Shown here one piece after another: positions 1 to 32,117 of a DNA stretch of 64,000 nt. The DNA lies in contig NC_049989.1 in the NCBI RefSeq assembly GCF_000003815.2, positions 2,339,583 through 2,403,582 on the forward strand, in the 5' to 3' direction. The notes beneath the pieces were generated by a model. That model saw only the letters and a list, made by a program, of their open reading frames with translations, did not search any database and was not told the origin of the DNA. Both the position numbers and the translations under genes were made by a program. Positions within the stretch are counted from its first letter, which is position 1. Each line of letters starts with the position of its first letter. This DNA is from Branchiostoma floridae (Eukaryota; Chordata; Leptocardii; Amphioxiformes; Branchiostomatidae).

Positions 1-1218
1 GAATAAGCACTGAGCTTTAAGTATCTGATAGAAAGATAGTCTTTTTAGTTGACGGAAGCTAAGTATGATAGGGGAAGTATAGAAATATCAGGGATAGCTT
101 TTCCGCACTTTGTTTTGTCCGCGGGGATCTCTTGGTGTCCCGGCAGTATTAGTGGTACTGATGATAAGCCCGAGGGCCCGGCGGCGTTGTGTTACCGTCC
201 ACCATTTTAGACCGCCAAGAAAGTCTGGTCGGGAAACGGTCTGTAGATCTCCACCAGGACAGCTACTAATGAAGGAATGTACCATTGCCTGTGTTAACGG
301 GGAGGTCTTTATGCCATTTAAAGTAAAATTATTATACACTCATCTATTAAACGAAAAACTGGTACATCGATATCAGATACGAAAATGGTCGGCAAAATGG
401 CCCACTATGTCTTAATCTATGCATCTTTTTATCATGATTCATGACAACTTGGCAACTATAAGTGATAAGACGATTTATGACTGTTCTCTTATCAACCGTA
501 ACCCCTCCCCTCGACCTGTTATGGACCAGTCGGAATCCCCCTGACCAGCTGATTGGTCCATTACGTCACCTATCAGCACTTTGTTTGAGGGCAGACCCCT
601 GTCGTTCCTCTCTGTTCTTGGCTATTACAGTTCTTGGCACGGCGTCAAGCTTGTCTGGCCGTCTCGCGTGCGCTACCATAACCGACCTGACCCGGGCAGG
701 CCGTACAGTAGGCTACACCGATACACAGAGACCTCGCGGATTGCTGTTGTAATACAAAACTTCCAGTAGAAGAGGCCTTGTGGAGAGCAGTCCTACTGGA
801 GTTTCAGTCGCCAACAAGAACATAAGGATTTGTTCACCACAGGAGGAGGTCTGCGATAACTTGTCTCTCCCTCGTTTGGGTAATCCGGGGCCGGTGTTTT
901 GTTTGGAACCGGCGGGCACGGGTTGTTGGACTCCCCTCAGAGCTGCGTGTGTGTGAGTGTGTACTGTATAAACTTGTACGGCACTGAATATTTATTTAAC
1001 TTTCCACAGATAATGGAGTGAAACGGACTGCAGCGAATACGTCTGATCATAGCAAGCTGAGACTACGGACGGCTCTGAGAGAGAGACAGAGAGAAGAAGG
1101 ACACAATTCGTGTGAAAGGAAAACTCGCTGCTTTAGGGTGCGTCCTCACCGAGGCTGAAGATTTGGGATTCGAACCCGTAACTTGCGGTTGCGCGCTGAC
1201 AATCAAGAGGAAACAAAA
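1..1218. other. Upstream region and presumed 5' UTR of the metalloproteinase gene
   Basis: No coding sequence is supported here; the open frames are short and have no family resemblance. It must contain the promoter and 5' UTR of the downstream plus-strand gene. A TATAAA at 967-972 and a pyrimidine-rich stretch ending in CACAG near 1010 could be a core promoter and the end of a 5' UTR intron, but neither can be confirmed from sequence. Confidence 0.5.
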
Positions 1219-22463
<21,245 letters not shown>

Positions 22464-22559
22464 GGAGTAGCTAGAGTGTTGTGTACCGTGTTAGTTATTA
22501 TCCTACACAGAGCCTCGCCCGCGGTCTATGTAATATACATATATAATGGAGGCCCTGCT

Positions 22560-22748
22560 CAGGCCAACGTCACATTTCTAATCCGGGGACGAAAATTATG
22601 ATATAAAATACACCAACCTACACAAGACGAAAAGAGAAAAATCGTTGGCATTATTTGTTTATGTTCTTACGTATACATTATTTTTCAATTCCACAAACAG
22701 CCCGGCCGGGCCACGGTTTGTAAATGGGATCTAAGCTTAAGCCTAAAT
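22560..22748. mobile_element. MITE family B copy, decayed
   Basis: AACGTCACATTTCTAATCCG and CAGCCCGGCCGGGCCACGG with TTTGTAAATGGGATC at the right. Lies in the MMP 3' UTR. Confidence 0.65.
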
Positions 22749-23595
22749 CGGGATGAGGTTTACACTTTTGTGGGGATGGCCTCTATCTAACCAACAGCCA
22801 GCCAATCAGAGAATCGGCTTTACCTAAAGATAACATTAAGACGATTCCCTTATTGGCTGGAGAGAGGCTACGCTTATAAGTATTAAAACCTCAAACTGTC
22901 CCGAGACATATTGTGTAGGCGGTGTGCGAGGCTCTGTGTAGGAGTATAGTTCAAGATGTAGATACTCTGAATCTAGGGAAATATGTTTTCCTTCTTGTTT
23001 ATATATGTTTATTCAGATCGATGTTTGTGCGTCAAATTACATTCCAACTGGGGCAAGGTATTAACTGTAACTGAGAAGTAAATGCGATGAAACCAAGAAT
23101 AGAAAAGTAGCGACTAAAATTCCATGTCACTGTCGGCCATGATTAATTACCTACCCCCTTCGGATTATTACAAAAACAATCTTGAAGATAATAAGAAAAA
23201 GCCCGGTGTGCCCAATTATGTAGGTAGTAATAACTAAAGATTAGAATTTAATAGTATCCTGCATATTTACTATTACCGTAAGGTTTTATTTTGTTTTTGT
23301 TCTAAAGCTTGGGAGAAGACTACCCGTTCTCGACCCTAGCATGTCACTACGTGAATGTTATGAAAAAGCCGATGTTGAGGCTAGGACTTGTATTGGTTAT
23401 TAAACTTGCAGTAGATCTGCGAATATTGTATTTTCATATCATTGTATTGTCAGAATGGTGGATGTACAGTATCCAATGTTGTTCATACCAATTTTGTCTC
23501 TGAACCAACGTATCTGGACTCAGTAATCTTTAGTGAGTAATTTAGGATATGTTGTCACGAATTCGCTTTGATTGCATCAAACTTTTCGTTCGTTC

Positions 23596-23601
23596 AATAA
23601 A
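23596..23601 (+). terminator. Probable poly(A) signal of the MMP gene
   Basis: AATAAA followed within about 50 nt by a T/GT-rich stretch (CAGTTCCTTTTTCGTGTGAC), the expected downstream element. It is a well-placed match after the stop codon; use is inferred. Confidence 0.55.
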
Positions 23602-23880
23602 TTGTATACTTTGACCACGTTAAAGATGTCAGTTCCTTTTTCGTGTGACTGGATTTACTGTATAAAAAATAGGTAGTGGTCTACACATGCAGGAATGCTA
23701 AACTAGAATATCAGGCTACCCATGATATTCCTTGACACTTACTGGGGCTGTTCAGTCGAAAAATATTTATTGCATCTAAGTGATGACAAAGGTTATAAAA
23801 GTAATTAAATGCAAGAACGCTGTGTAATAATCGATGAATCCAAAGCACTCCTGATTTCAAAATCAATTAGCATACCGGAT

Positions 23881-24175
23881 TACTGTTATTGTTATTGTTA
23901 TTGGGTGGGCCGACTACTCACTCTTTGCAGCCAGGGGCTGAATTGAGAGGAGCTTACAATAGGCGGGGCTAGATCGCAAGGGTCTGGAGCGAGCTGTCAT
24001 TCGGCGCCACTCAGGTGACCTCAATACGACAGTAATTGCCCCAGGTGCGGCCAAGGTACTGTAGGTTTTGGACCACTCACACCGCACCATCGCACGTGTG
24101 GCGGGTTCTTTAACGTGCCTGGGATATGGCTCTCCCCAGACACGGGACCTCCATTTAACGTCCTATCCGAGGGAA
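23881..24175. repeat. Interspersed repeat N, long copy with TTATTG tail
   Basis: Starts with GTTATTGTTATTGTTATTGG then GGGCCGACTACTCAC and runs to CCTATCCGAGGG. Contains about 140 bp (23928-24070) absent from the second copy. Confidence 0.75.
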
Positions 24176-24772
24176 GTTACTAGTATTTGTGTTAACGATA
24201 CCCAAGAAAATAATTTATCCAACTCGCTCTTGGTGTCAGGACCAAAAGAGATGACAAAAAGACAGCATGTAGTGGTAGTGTGAACATTTTCAAGGGCTTG
24301 AGAGGCAAACCTCCGCTTGCTCTCCAAGGCTGAATTAGTCAGAGGAAAGATGGGATTGAAATAATCTTATGGATCGCCAGAGGTCCCCACTGACAGATGA
24401 AGATAAGCATATAGAAATATATATATATACATTGACGAGCGACCGAAACAGTCCCTAACAGGTCAAATAGAACTCTACGACTTATCCCAGTAATAAGCAC
24501 ATTCATGGCTCTGAGTACGCATGTGCAGCTACAGGATTTCTGGGTACTATTGCAAAGGTAAAGGCCCCTGAGACAAAAACAATACACGTCTGGATATTGA
24601 ACATCATGCAAATCGGAAGTGAGTTTGGAACTTCGGCTGACCCCTTCCCCTCGGCAGACCGAAGGTCAACTTCTGCACGATTCCCCCAACCCCAACAAGA
24701 GGAAGATGTCATCTCTTTTGGTCCTAACACTTCCTGTACTACTGCCCAAGGTATGAGAGCAGCAGACACAGA

Positions 24773-24952
24773 ATGTTTAACGAGGTGGACAACATTTACC
24801 AAGAACTCAGTACACGGGAGAAAGAGAGAAGTTTGGACATAGTGACGCTAGCAGGGATGAGAGAAGATTTGGGGGAAGAAACAAACAAGAAGATGTACAA
24901 GGCATTCTCAAAGTATATAGAAGACACAGGGAGATTCGCCGGGGAGGACTAA
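24773..24952 (+). pseudogene. Decayed open frame, probable mobile-element remnant
   Basis: 59 codons beginning MFNEVDNIYQELSTREKERS and ending FSKYIEDTGRFAGED, with charged, helical, protein-like composition unlike chance frames. Upstream sequence in another frame (24597-24770) also looks coding (SADPFPSADRRSTSARFP), suggesting a frameshift. I do not recognise the family. Confidence 0.35.
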
Positions 24953-26234
24953 AATGCTACCAACTTACTATACACGAATGTGCAAAGCACCAGAGATCAA
25001 GTACCAAGGAGCAACAAACACATGGGAAGCACCTAGATGGGAATGGCACCTGGAGTCCACGTCTAGCGAAGAAATAGACGTAAAGCAAGGACAACAACAA
25101 CAACGAAGATGTCAGCTCGGACCTGTGGGCTACCTGGACAGGCACAGTGGTGACCAGCGCTGCGGCACTGCCACAAGGACAGGGTATTATCTTCTAGCCT
25201 CCATAGCAGGCTCTCTTGGGGTTTGCTGGATCAATAGTTAAGCGACTTAGTACAAAATGGTCAGCAAAACTTATCATGAGCAAGAAAAGACGGAGAAAAA
25301 GCCCAAGAGAGTCTGCTGCAGAAGCTAGTAATCTTCCTTGATTATCAAATAGACAGCTCCTGACTGTCTGTGCTGTTAGGAGTTCAGCCGATGAGCGAAT
25401 AACAATTAGCCGTGTCAGCAATGAGGGAGTGGCTTAGTGTTCGTCAGTCACATATTTGCATTTTAATGCGTTTGATTTGCATTTCTACGTTTTGACGGAG
25501 GGCAGCGATGCGGCATCGGTCTGTTCAAGAAAACCAGGAAGCTTGACATCGCAAATTACAGTTGACTACCGTTTGATATCGAAAATTCTGAGGTACGTGT
25601 TTTGTTTTCAAGAGTCTCTGATTGTTGAAGAATTATTCTATCAACTTATTCATACCTGGCTGATGCACCTCTTCAACGTTTGGTATCCATAGTAAACATT
25701 GATGTTACAGTTGCAAATAAGCAAATTTACCCCTTCTTGCTTTCATAGCAAACGTCTTACCCATGAACTAGCCTACAATTCATGTGGAACGAATTCAAGA
25801 CTCACCTGCACCAAAATCTAAGATGCTAGGAAACTCCATTGTTCATTCAGCGAACAACTTTCTAACCTTTGACCCTTACATCCCAGTTTTCTCGCCCCTT
25901 GGCAATATAATGTCGCAGTATGTCAGTTATCTAAATGAGCTGCCTGTGTCAGTGGGGACCCCTAGCGATTCGAGTTATTTTGCTCCTGCTGAATGCTGGT
26001 TTACCCGTCGTTTGAAAACAATAAAGGTACTCTCCAACTTCCAAAGAAAATATCAATTTCTTTAACCTTACATACTACCATTTCAATCCCATCTTTCCCT
26101 TGACTCCGGATCCGAAACATTCCCTGAATGCATGACTTGGAATTAGATGGTAAGCTTTTAATAGTGGACAAGCAAGGGTTTGGCTTTTAATTTCTTGCAA
26201 ATGTGACTACCACTACGTACGGGCTGGCTGCTCT

Positions 26235-26413
26235 CTGATGGTCCTGATACCAAGTATCCGTCCCTCGGATAGGACGTTAATGGAGGTCCCGTGGGAGAGC
26301 CATGCCCCAGGCACGTTAAAGAACCCACCACACGTGCGATGGTGCGGTGTGAGTGGTCCAAAGAGTGAGTAGTCGGCCCACCCAATAACATAACATAACA
26401 TAACAATAACATA
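26235..26413. repeat. Interspersed repeat N, short copy, inverted
   Basis: Reverse-complement match: TCCCTCGGATAGGACGTTAA to GAGTAGTCGGCCCACCC followed by AATAACATAACATAACATAA. The simple-repeat tail on the same end as in the other copy suggests a retroposon tail. Confidence 0.75.
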
Positions 26414-27602
26414 CCAAGTACAATCTGCATTTAATTACTTTTATAACCTTCGTCATCACTTATATACAGGAAATATCATGATTGTCATAAAATTCTACTT
26501 TTCAGACTCTAGACTACAGCCTATCATGTTCAAAGTTAAAGTCAGTTACATGAAAAATGAACTGCGATATCTAAAGTGGTGAAAGAATACAAGTTATTGA
26601 ACGATTGTTTAATCCAATCAAAGTAAATTCGTGACAACGAAAACTAAGCCAGGTTTCTGGTGACAATTCCTGCATGTAATGCAACAATGATGGTTTGTGA
26701 ATGCTCAACGAAGGAAACGGAACGATAGACATTTACTTGTCGCTTGAACCGAATAAATGCTCCCCCGAAAAAATTCCGGACATTTACGAAAAGCTATCCA
26801 AATGGGCTAAAAGTTGAACGGCCGACTTTGCCGTCTTCAATGGCAATGTATAATGGGAAATTCGTATTGCACGGGGTTGAAATCAGAAATGCCGTAACCA
26901 TATGTTCTAATTGTTAAAAATGATTCTTGGTGGCATGTTTATATAATGAAGTAATAATGACAGTGCTTGAATTCACTCTAAAAATAACGTACGCGTTTCG
27001 TGATCGTGCGTTCGTATTTCATGCGAAGGTTTTATTAATACGTCTCCAGTCCAGATGTTCGGCGTACTTCTGGAGTCAACACGCACTTGGAGGCAGGTTC
27101 CGTGTCTTTTAGTCAGAGCGAAAATAATAACATGTTTTCTATAGTGTCCTTTGTGCTCTGCGTGTCGTGCCGGGAGAATGCCACTAGAAGGGGGTAATTG
27201 GATGGTTAAATGTCTTATTCCATTTCAGAATGTCGTGACAAAAAGGGTTACTGCGTAAGATGTTACAGCATAGCAGGCATACTGTAAATGGTTAGCTTTT
27301 CGAGGTGGTTTACTGTTCGCGGTTGTTGCAAATGCTTGTATGATCTGTACAGCAAAATATGTGGTTGCGGCGTCGCGTTAAAGTAAGCGTTAAAGTGTTT
27401 GTCACATAAACCAGAGGTTCGAATCCCTTGACATTCCACAGATGTTCTGCCCTTGGGAAAGGGCGGTGGAAGAAGAGGGATGGGCCCCGTTTTGACACAG
27501 TCAATAAAATACAGGGTAATACTGCCATACGGCCTCAAAACGCATTCTCATAGCAGAGGTTAATGTGGAAATCGCGACCCTTTTCTTATATGCCGTATTT
27601 TT

Positions 27603-27790
27603 TAAATCTCTAAGCATATCCTACTGTAGCATAAGATAGTACCAAAAGCTGCCACAGGAGCGAAGCCGGCCTAGGAGTGTCACTGTGTGTGCTACCGATA
27701 CCGGTGCCCGTTTGACTCCCTTTGACCGGCTTTACTCCTCTGCCAGCTTTGATACTATCTTTTGACACCGTCGAAACTGCTTGGAGATTA
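27603..27790. mobile_element. MITE family A2 copy
   Basis: AATCTCTAAGCATATCCTAC with GTAGCATAAGATAGTACC at the left and GATACTATCTTTTGACACC with CTGCTTGGAGATTA at the right. About 188 bp. Confidence 0.75.
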
Positions 27791-29136
27791 GTATTTTTTC
27801 CTGTCAGCCGATCCCTTTTTGAATTAAAGACCGCTTCAAGTTAAGATTGGCAGCTCTAACGGTGCAATAGACAGTTGAATCCCACCTATGGTTACACAGG
27901 TGAGTAAAGGGGGAGAGTCATGTCAGCACTCCGGAACCTCAAACAGTGATTGACGTCGACATGCAGACAATCTCTTTGCGTTTCCAGACAAAGGGAATAG
28001 ATTAGATTCCTACCCTCCTCTGCGATACATAACTGAGATATAGTAGTACCACAAAATAGGTGGGTGTGCGTCAGATGTGTTTTTTTTCTACCACATTTTG
28101 AAACATAATGAAAAGAGAGAAAATTTGGCCTATTTCATCAAAGAAACGATCAAGAATATGTGCACGTTTTCTAATTTTGCTCGTCGCTTCAAATATGACG
28201 GGGGCCACAAAAGTACACATTGTGGAGACGCCATTCTAACGACACTTGTATGTTTATGTGTATAGATTAGATAGATAACAAACGTTAGGGAAGTGTTTTA
28301 GATAACGTTCATATCAGAGCCAATGCAGTTTCTAGCACCAATACACTGTCTTATATTAAGTGTACATCCCAATACTTTAAGGTCTATCAACAGCCCAGGT
28401 TGCGTACGTATTAAAGATAACACGACCGTCTATAAACGTAAACGATTTAACGTAAACGTACAATTAAAGGCAAACTTTTTTGGTTACAAGGGTACAGCAA
28501 TGGAACCGCGACCTTCATACGGCGCACACGGTAAACCCTAAGGCTACAGCACCTGGCGTAGACAATCTCGTGAAAAAGGCACATGGCGGAAGAAAAAAAA
28601 ACTTAACGTTAAAATGAAAATATTTCCAATTTCCTTTGGTCGGATGGCCGGGCTAATCAGTCTAGACTTTAATGGTGGGACGTGACCAATTCTTGTGCCA
28701 CGGGTTGCTTTTGGTGCGCAGCTGATTCAAGGCGACTTGTTTTGTCGAACGAGAAAAGAAAAAAAAAACTTGAAACGTATAAAACGGTGTGAAATCAGAC
28801 TACATGTGAGTTCTAACCAAAAAACAACAGATTAATTTCATGCCATTCTTTCACTGATTGACTGACTTTTTGCATGTGTCACTGTCTGCCTCTCTAGGAT
28901 CCGTTGCATGCCAGATATGTGGTGTGCGTGAACACGAACACTTTGATTGTGAAGCATCTTTTTTATATCAAAGATATCAATTGTTCCTTTAGTAGAGTTT
29001 TAGCATACAGTCCATAAAAGCTACAACCTTTTTTAATTGTCAAAAGACAGCACATTTGAACAACGAACTAGAAATCAAGCGTGCAATATTCACTAAATAG
29101 AGTACCCTTTTGATTTAATGTGCGCTTGTATTTTGT

Positions 29137-29202
29137 GTGTGTGTGTGTGTGATTGTGTGTGTGTGTGTGATTGTGTGTGTGTGTGTGATTGTGTGTGTGT
29201 GG
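29137..29202. repeat. (GT)n with regular GATT interruptions
   Basis: Three units of about 18 bp, TGTGTGTGTGTGTGATTG, within a GT run. Confidence 0.9.
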
Positions 29203-29824
29203 CTCCTATTTTCAAGAAGACGTCCTGGGGTTTGCAGGCTCAGTGATAATATGGCCTCCCTCGGTCATTATTGACAATTTTCAAATTGAACCCTAACTGA
29301 TCTCAGTCCAACACTTTTGGCTATGGCTAAACATTCTCATTCTCATGCTAGTTTGTTTATCTGGGAGTACCGAACAAAAGGCATTATCATTTTGAATAAC
29401 GAACTTTGATACTGAATGTCTTTATTTCAAAGCCTCTAACATCTGCTTGGAGATGAATCTATGTCCCTCTCCTATAATAGACTCGATGCTACAAACAGAT
29501 TTGTATATATCTTTATGTTAGAACTCCCATAAGGAAAAAATAGGCAAAAATATCAGGGACTGCTCTGCTATTAGAAAGAATACCGTAACTAATAATTAGC
29601 CTACTTCGTTGTCATACTATATCAAAGAATTGTGTTGGCCCTTATTGTTATGTTAATTAGTTTGTTAAGCTCTATTCTATACCTCTATTTTGTACTTTGT
29701 GTAATAGTTGTTGCCATACATTATATCATGTACACTTGTTGTGCAATAAAGTTCTTATAAAAAGAAATCAGACACTTCTGACACAAAACGCAAAACGAAA
29801 CAGCAACAATTCAAATACGCACGT

Positions 29825-29830
29825 TTTATT
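29825..29830 (-). terminator. Probable poly(A) signal of the MYND-protein gene
   Basis: TTTATT on the plus strand reads AATAAA on the minus strand and is followed on that strand by a GU-rich run (GTTTCGTTTTGCGTTTTGTG), a good downstream element. Other AATAAA matches nearer the stop exist, so the site is a choice by context. Confidence 0.45.
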
Positions 29831-30189
29831 CACGTACCAATAAAATATCCACTTACAGAAACGCCTTACAAGCGAACATCGTATAACAAAGCTTTTAAAC
29901 ATACACAAAATATTGACTGCTCATATTCATTTTTTACACATTGAAATAAGTTATCTTTAATATTGATGATAGTTTCTATCATAATTGCCTGTGTATTAGA
30001 TACCATGGCATTGAAAAATATAGAAAGCTACTCAGTATCCTTTAAACTCGTACAAACGCCTCGTGGGGTCGAAATAACATCATCTGTTTTGAAAGGCAGG
30101 ACGGTGATATGGCAGAATCTTTACATTTCAAAACGCGTCTTTACAGAGGCAAGAATCACACTTTCGTATCACGCAGTAAAATTCAACAC

Positions 30190-30330
30190 CTGTCTGTATC
30201 TGTATCTATACAGTCGGTATAACCGCCCTTCGACATAACACACCAGCCTCAGCTGCAGCGCGGCAGCAGCTGGTTATATTACACTGCACGACCCGTCACA
30301 GCGAGCCTTTACACATCTATCTGTACGAAT
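30190..30330. repeat. Single unit of the 62-kb minisatellite
   Basis: CTGTATCTGTATCTATACAG, CGGTATAACCGCCCTTCG, CACACCAGCC and then GTTATATTACACTGCACG, same order as at 62.2-62.6 kb. Looks like the ancestral interspersed element without expansion. Confidence 0.75.
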
Positions 30331-30357
30331 GTAAGTTCGACTGTGACGGTAGTCAAC

Positions 30358-30458
30358 ATTATGTTACAATTTTGAAACCTAATATCCGTACACAAAATAT
30401 AGGCTGGTAAGCGCTTTATTTTGTGTACGGATATAAGGTTTCAAAATTGTAACATAAT
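30358..30458. repeat. Near-perfect long hairpin
   Basis: Left arm ATTATGTTACAATTTTGAAA then CCGTACACAAAATA; the right arm is its complement with about one mismatch over some 42 bp; loop of about 16 nt (GGCTGGTAAGCGC). In the presumed 3' UTR of the MYND gene. Confidence 0.9.
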
Positions 30459-31386
30459 TACATCTATCTGCAAGTGTTCTTTAAAATCATGACTTTTGCC
30501 TCGTGTGTTATTAACCTTTACTGAAACACTATTAACTCCTATTAACGGGTACATTTCCTCCTTACGCTCGGTCTGAAGGGCTTGGTACGGAACCCGACAC
30601 GGGTGGAAATATTTCATGAAAGGTTAACTTCTTTCCCAATAGATGTCTGAAAAAGTACTTCGGCCAAAATGTCTCAAGCGGTTCCGATAACTGGACATGT
30701 TTGAAAAAGGCCATTGCTCTTCAGGGCTAAAGATGTTTTTTTATCAATAGGTCAGATCAATCAACGCTTGCGTGTAAGGCACATCTTTCTGAGAACCCTC
30801 TCGTAGTATCTGTCTCAAGACATGAAACTCTTTGACATCTACAATGCCTGAGTCCTGAGAAAATATGGCATCAAAATGTTGTATTTATCATGCTTTCATT
30901 GTGTCAAGCTCCTCTGGCTTAGTAGAGCATTCCCTTTGTATGGCGTTGACAAAATACTTGCACTTATGCAAAAGATGGCACCTCTTCAACAGACACAAGC
31001 CTCAAACAGTAAAAAGCACCAAATTCATCATGAAAATCTACCACACATCACCAAAAAGCCTTCCGTCTTGGACGGTATTGCCAAGATCACGTAAAAACGA
31101 TATAATATCAAGTTGACGTCAACTTGTGTTAAACCATTGAGCTCACTTCCTCTAAGTCTAACGTCTATGCAAGAAAATCTTCAAAATATTTATCAAAGTA
31201 CGTTCCTGACTACATAATATAATTACACATCAAGTACAACTATAAAATCTTTCTAACATTAAGAACAATCAATTAATGGTGCTAAGATATAAGATTTATC
31301 GTACCGTACGTCAGTCATAAAATTGCAACACCCGTGGGTTTACAAAGTAGCCTGCGATTTCTCAGTGCAGTAGCAGAGCATATCAC

Positions 31387-31525
31387 TTCTCGTGAGATTT
31401 TAAATCACGTTTACATTCTCGTGAGATTTTAAATCACGTTTACATTCTCGTGAGATTTCAAATCACGTTCATATTCTCACGAGATTTCAAATCGCGTTCA
31501 AATTCTCCCGAGATTTTAAACACAC
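31387..31525. repeat. Five 29-bp tandem repeats
   Basis: Units start at 31387, 31416, 31445, 31474 and 31503, each TTCTC(G/A)(T/C)GAGATTT.AAATC.CG-like. Adjacent, with no spacers. Each unit is itself partly palindromic (CGTGA near the start, TCACG near the end). Confidence 0.95.
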
Positions 31526-32078
31526 TGCCAAGAGAAAACAGGAAAAAAATTCAATGGCAAACAGATGGCATTGGCAAGTTACAGCTCAGTTACTCAAGTC
31601 CCTATTGTACAAACGTGAAAACCTACGAAAATTTAGCATATAGAATGGCGCGGCCGCCGATACAAGAACACAACAATAACTCCAATCTTTTCTGATGAGG
31701 AATCCAAGTCATTGTTTTGCCAAAAGACGGTTGGTCCGACATGAACGTGTCATCCATAATACGAACTGCAGATGAAGACGCTACATTGGTAAAAGAACGA
31801 GTTCTGAGACAAAATACTCCTCACGTTAGCTCTAAGGACCAACTGTAATAAGTCAAGTTTAACTTTGTCAATTCTGCTGATCCAAATTAAGACTCTACAA
31901 ACGTTAACATCTATGCTCAATAACAATCGTTAGAGCTAAAAGAAAACAGCCAAGTCTCTCATCCAAGGAACACCACACAGGACAACCGGTCAAAACGCCT
32001 TTCCTTTATCGTCGATGTGACGTCAGCATTCCTTGCGCTCATGACAGCATTTCTTGTGGAAATTCCCAAGAGCCTTTG

Positions 32079-32117
32079 TCACAGGCAGTCTTCGCTGTGC
32101 TTCTCCCAAGCTTGCAC
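32079..32117 (-). CDS. MYND-protein exon 7: last 12 residues, completes the zinc finger
   Basis: A 39-nt exon after CACTGCAG encodes VQAWEKHSEDCL then TGA. It supplies His2613 and Cys2617 with exactly the expected MYND spacing (C-x7-H-x3-C), so the finger reads C-x2-C-x7-C-x2-C-x5-C-x3-C-x7-H-x3-C. Phase 0 joins exon 6. The match of spacing and a stop right after makes this short exon convincing although it is below usual ORF size. Confidence 0.88.
   Translation of the reverse strand: MQAWEKHSEDCL

Larger units (their letters stand above)
22464..23601 (+). other. MMP 3' UTR
   Basis: About 1.1 kb from the stop to the first well-placed AATAAA. It includes a MITE-like inverted repeat (22560-22748) and a second palindromic segment with CAGCCAATCAG at about 22798 mirrored by TTATTGGCTGG near 22851. 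No coding sequence is seen. Confidence 0.6.
23602..29824. other. Intergenic region between the two convergent genes
   Basis: No gene is recognised over about 6.2 kb. It holds two opposite-orientation copies of one interspersed repeat (23881-24175, 26235-26413), a decayed open frame (24773-24952), a palindromic MITE (27603-27790), a GT-rich minisatellite (29137-29202) and a probable retroelement tail ending at an AATAAA at 29745-29750. Confidence 0.65.
29825..32078 (-). other. Presumed 3' UTR of the MYND-protein gene
   Basis: About 2.2 kb between the TGA and a minus-strand AATAAA at 29825-29830. If transcribed unspliced it contains a 43-bp-arm hairpin (30358-30458), five 29-bp tandem repeats (31387-31525), and a repeat piece shared with 62.2-62.6 kb. 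No coding sequence is seen. Confidence 0.5.

Noticed and set aside
967-972. TATAAA as the definite MMP core promoter
   Set aside because: A single six-base match in AT-containing DNA; no start-site evidence, and an intron may lie between it and the ATG.
29745-29750. AATAAA as the end of an unseen plus-strand gene
   Set aside because: No coding sequence precedes it; GTGCAATAAAGTT also occurs in a MITE at 61.35 kb, so it is probably from a repeat.
31387-31525. CRISPR-like array of 29-bp repeats
   Set aside because: Units are directly adjacent with no spacers, and the window is animal nuclear DNA.
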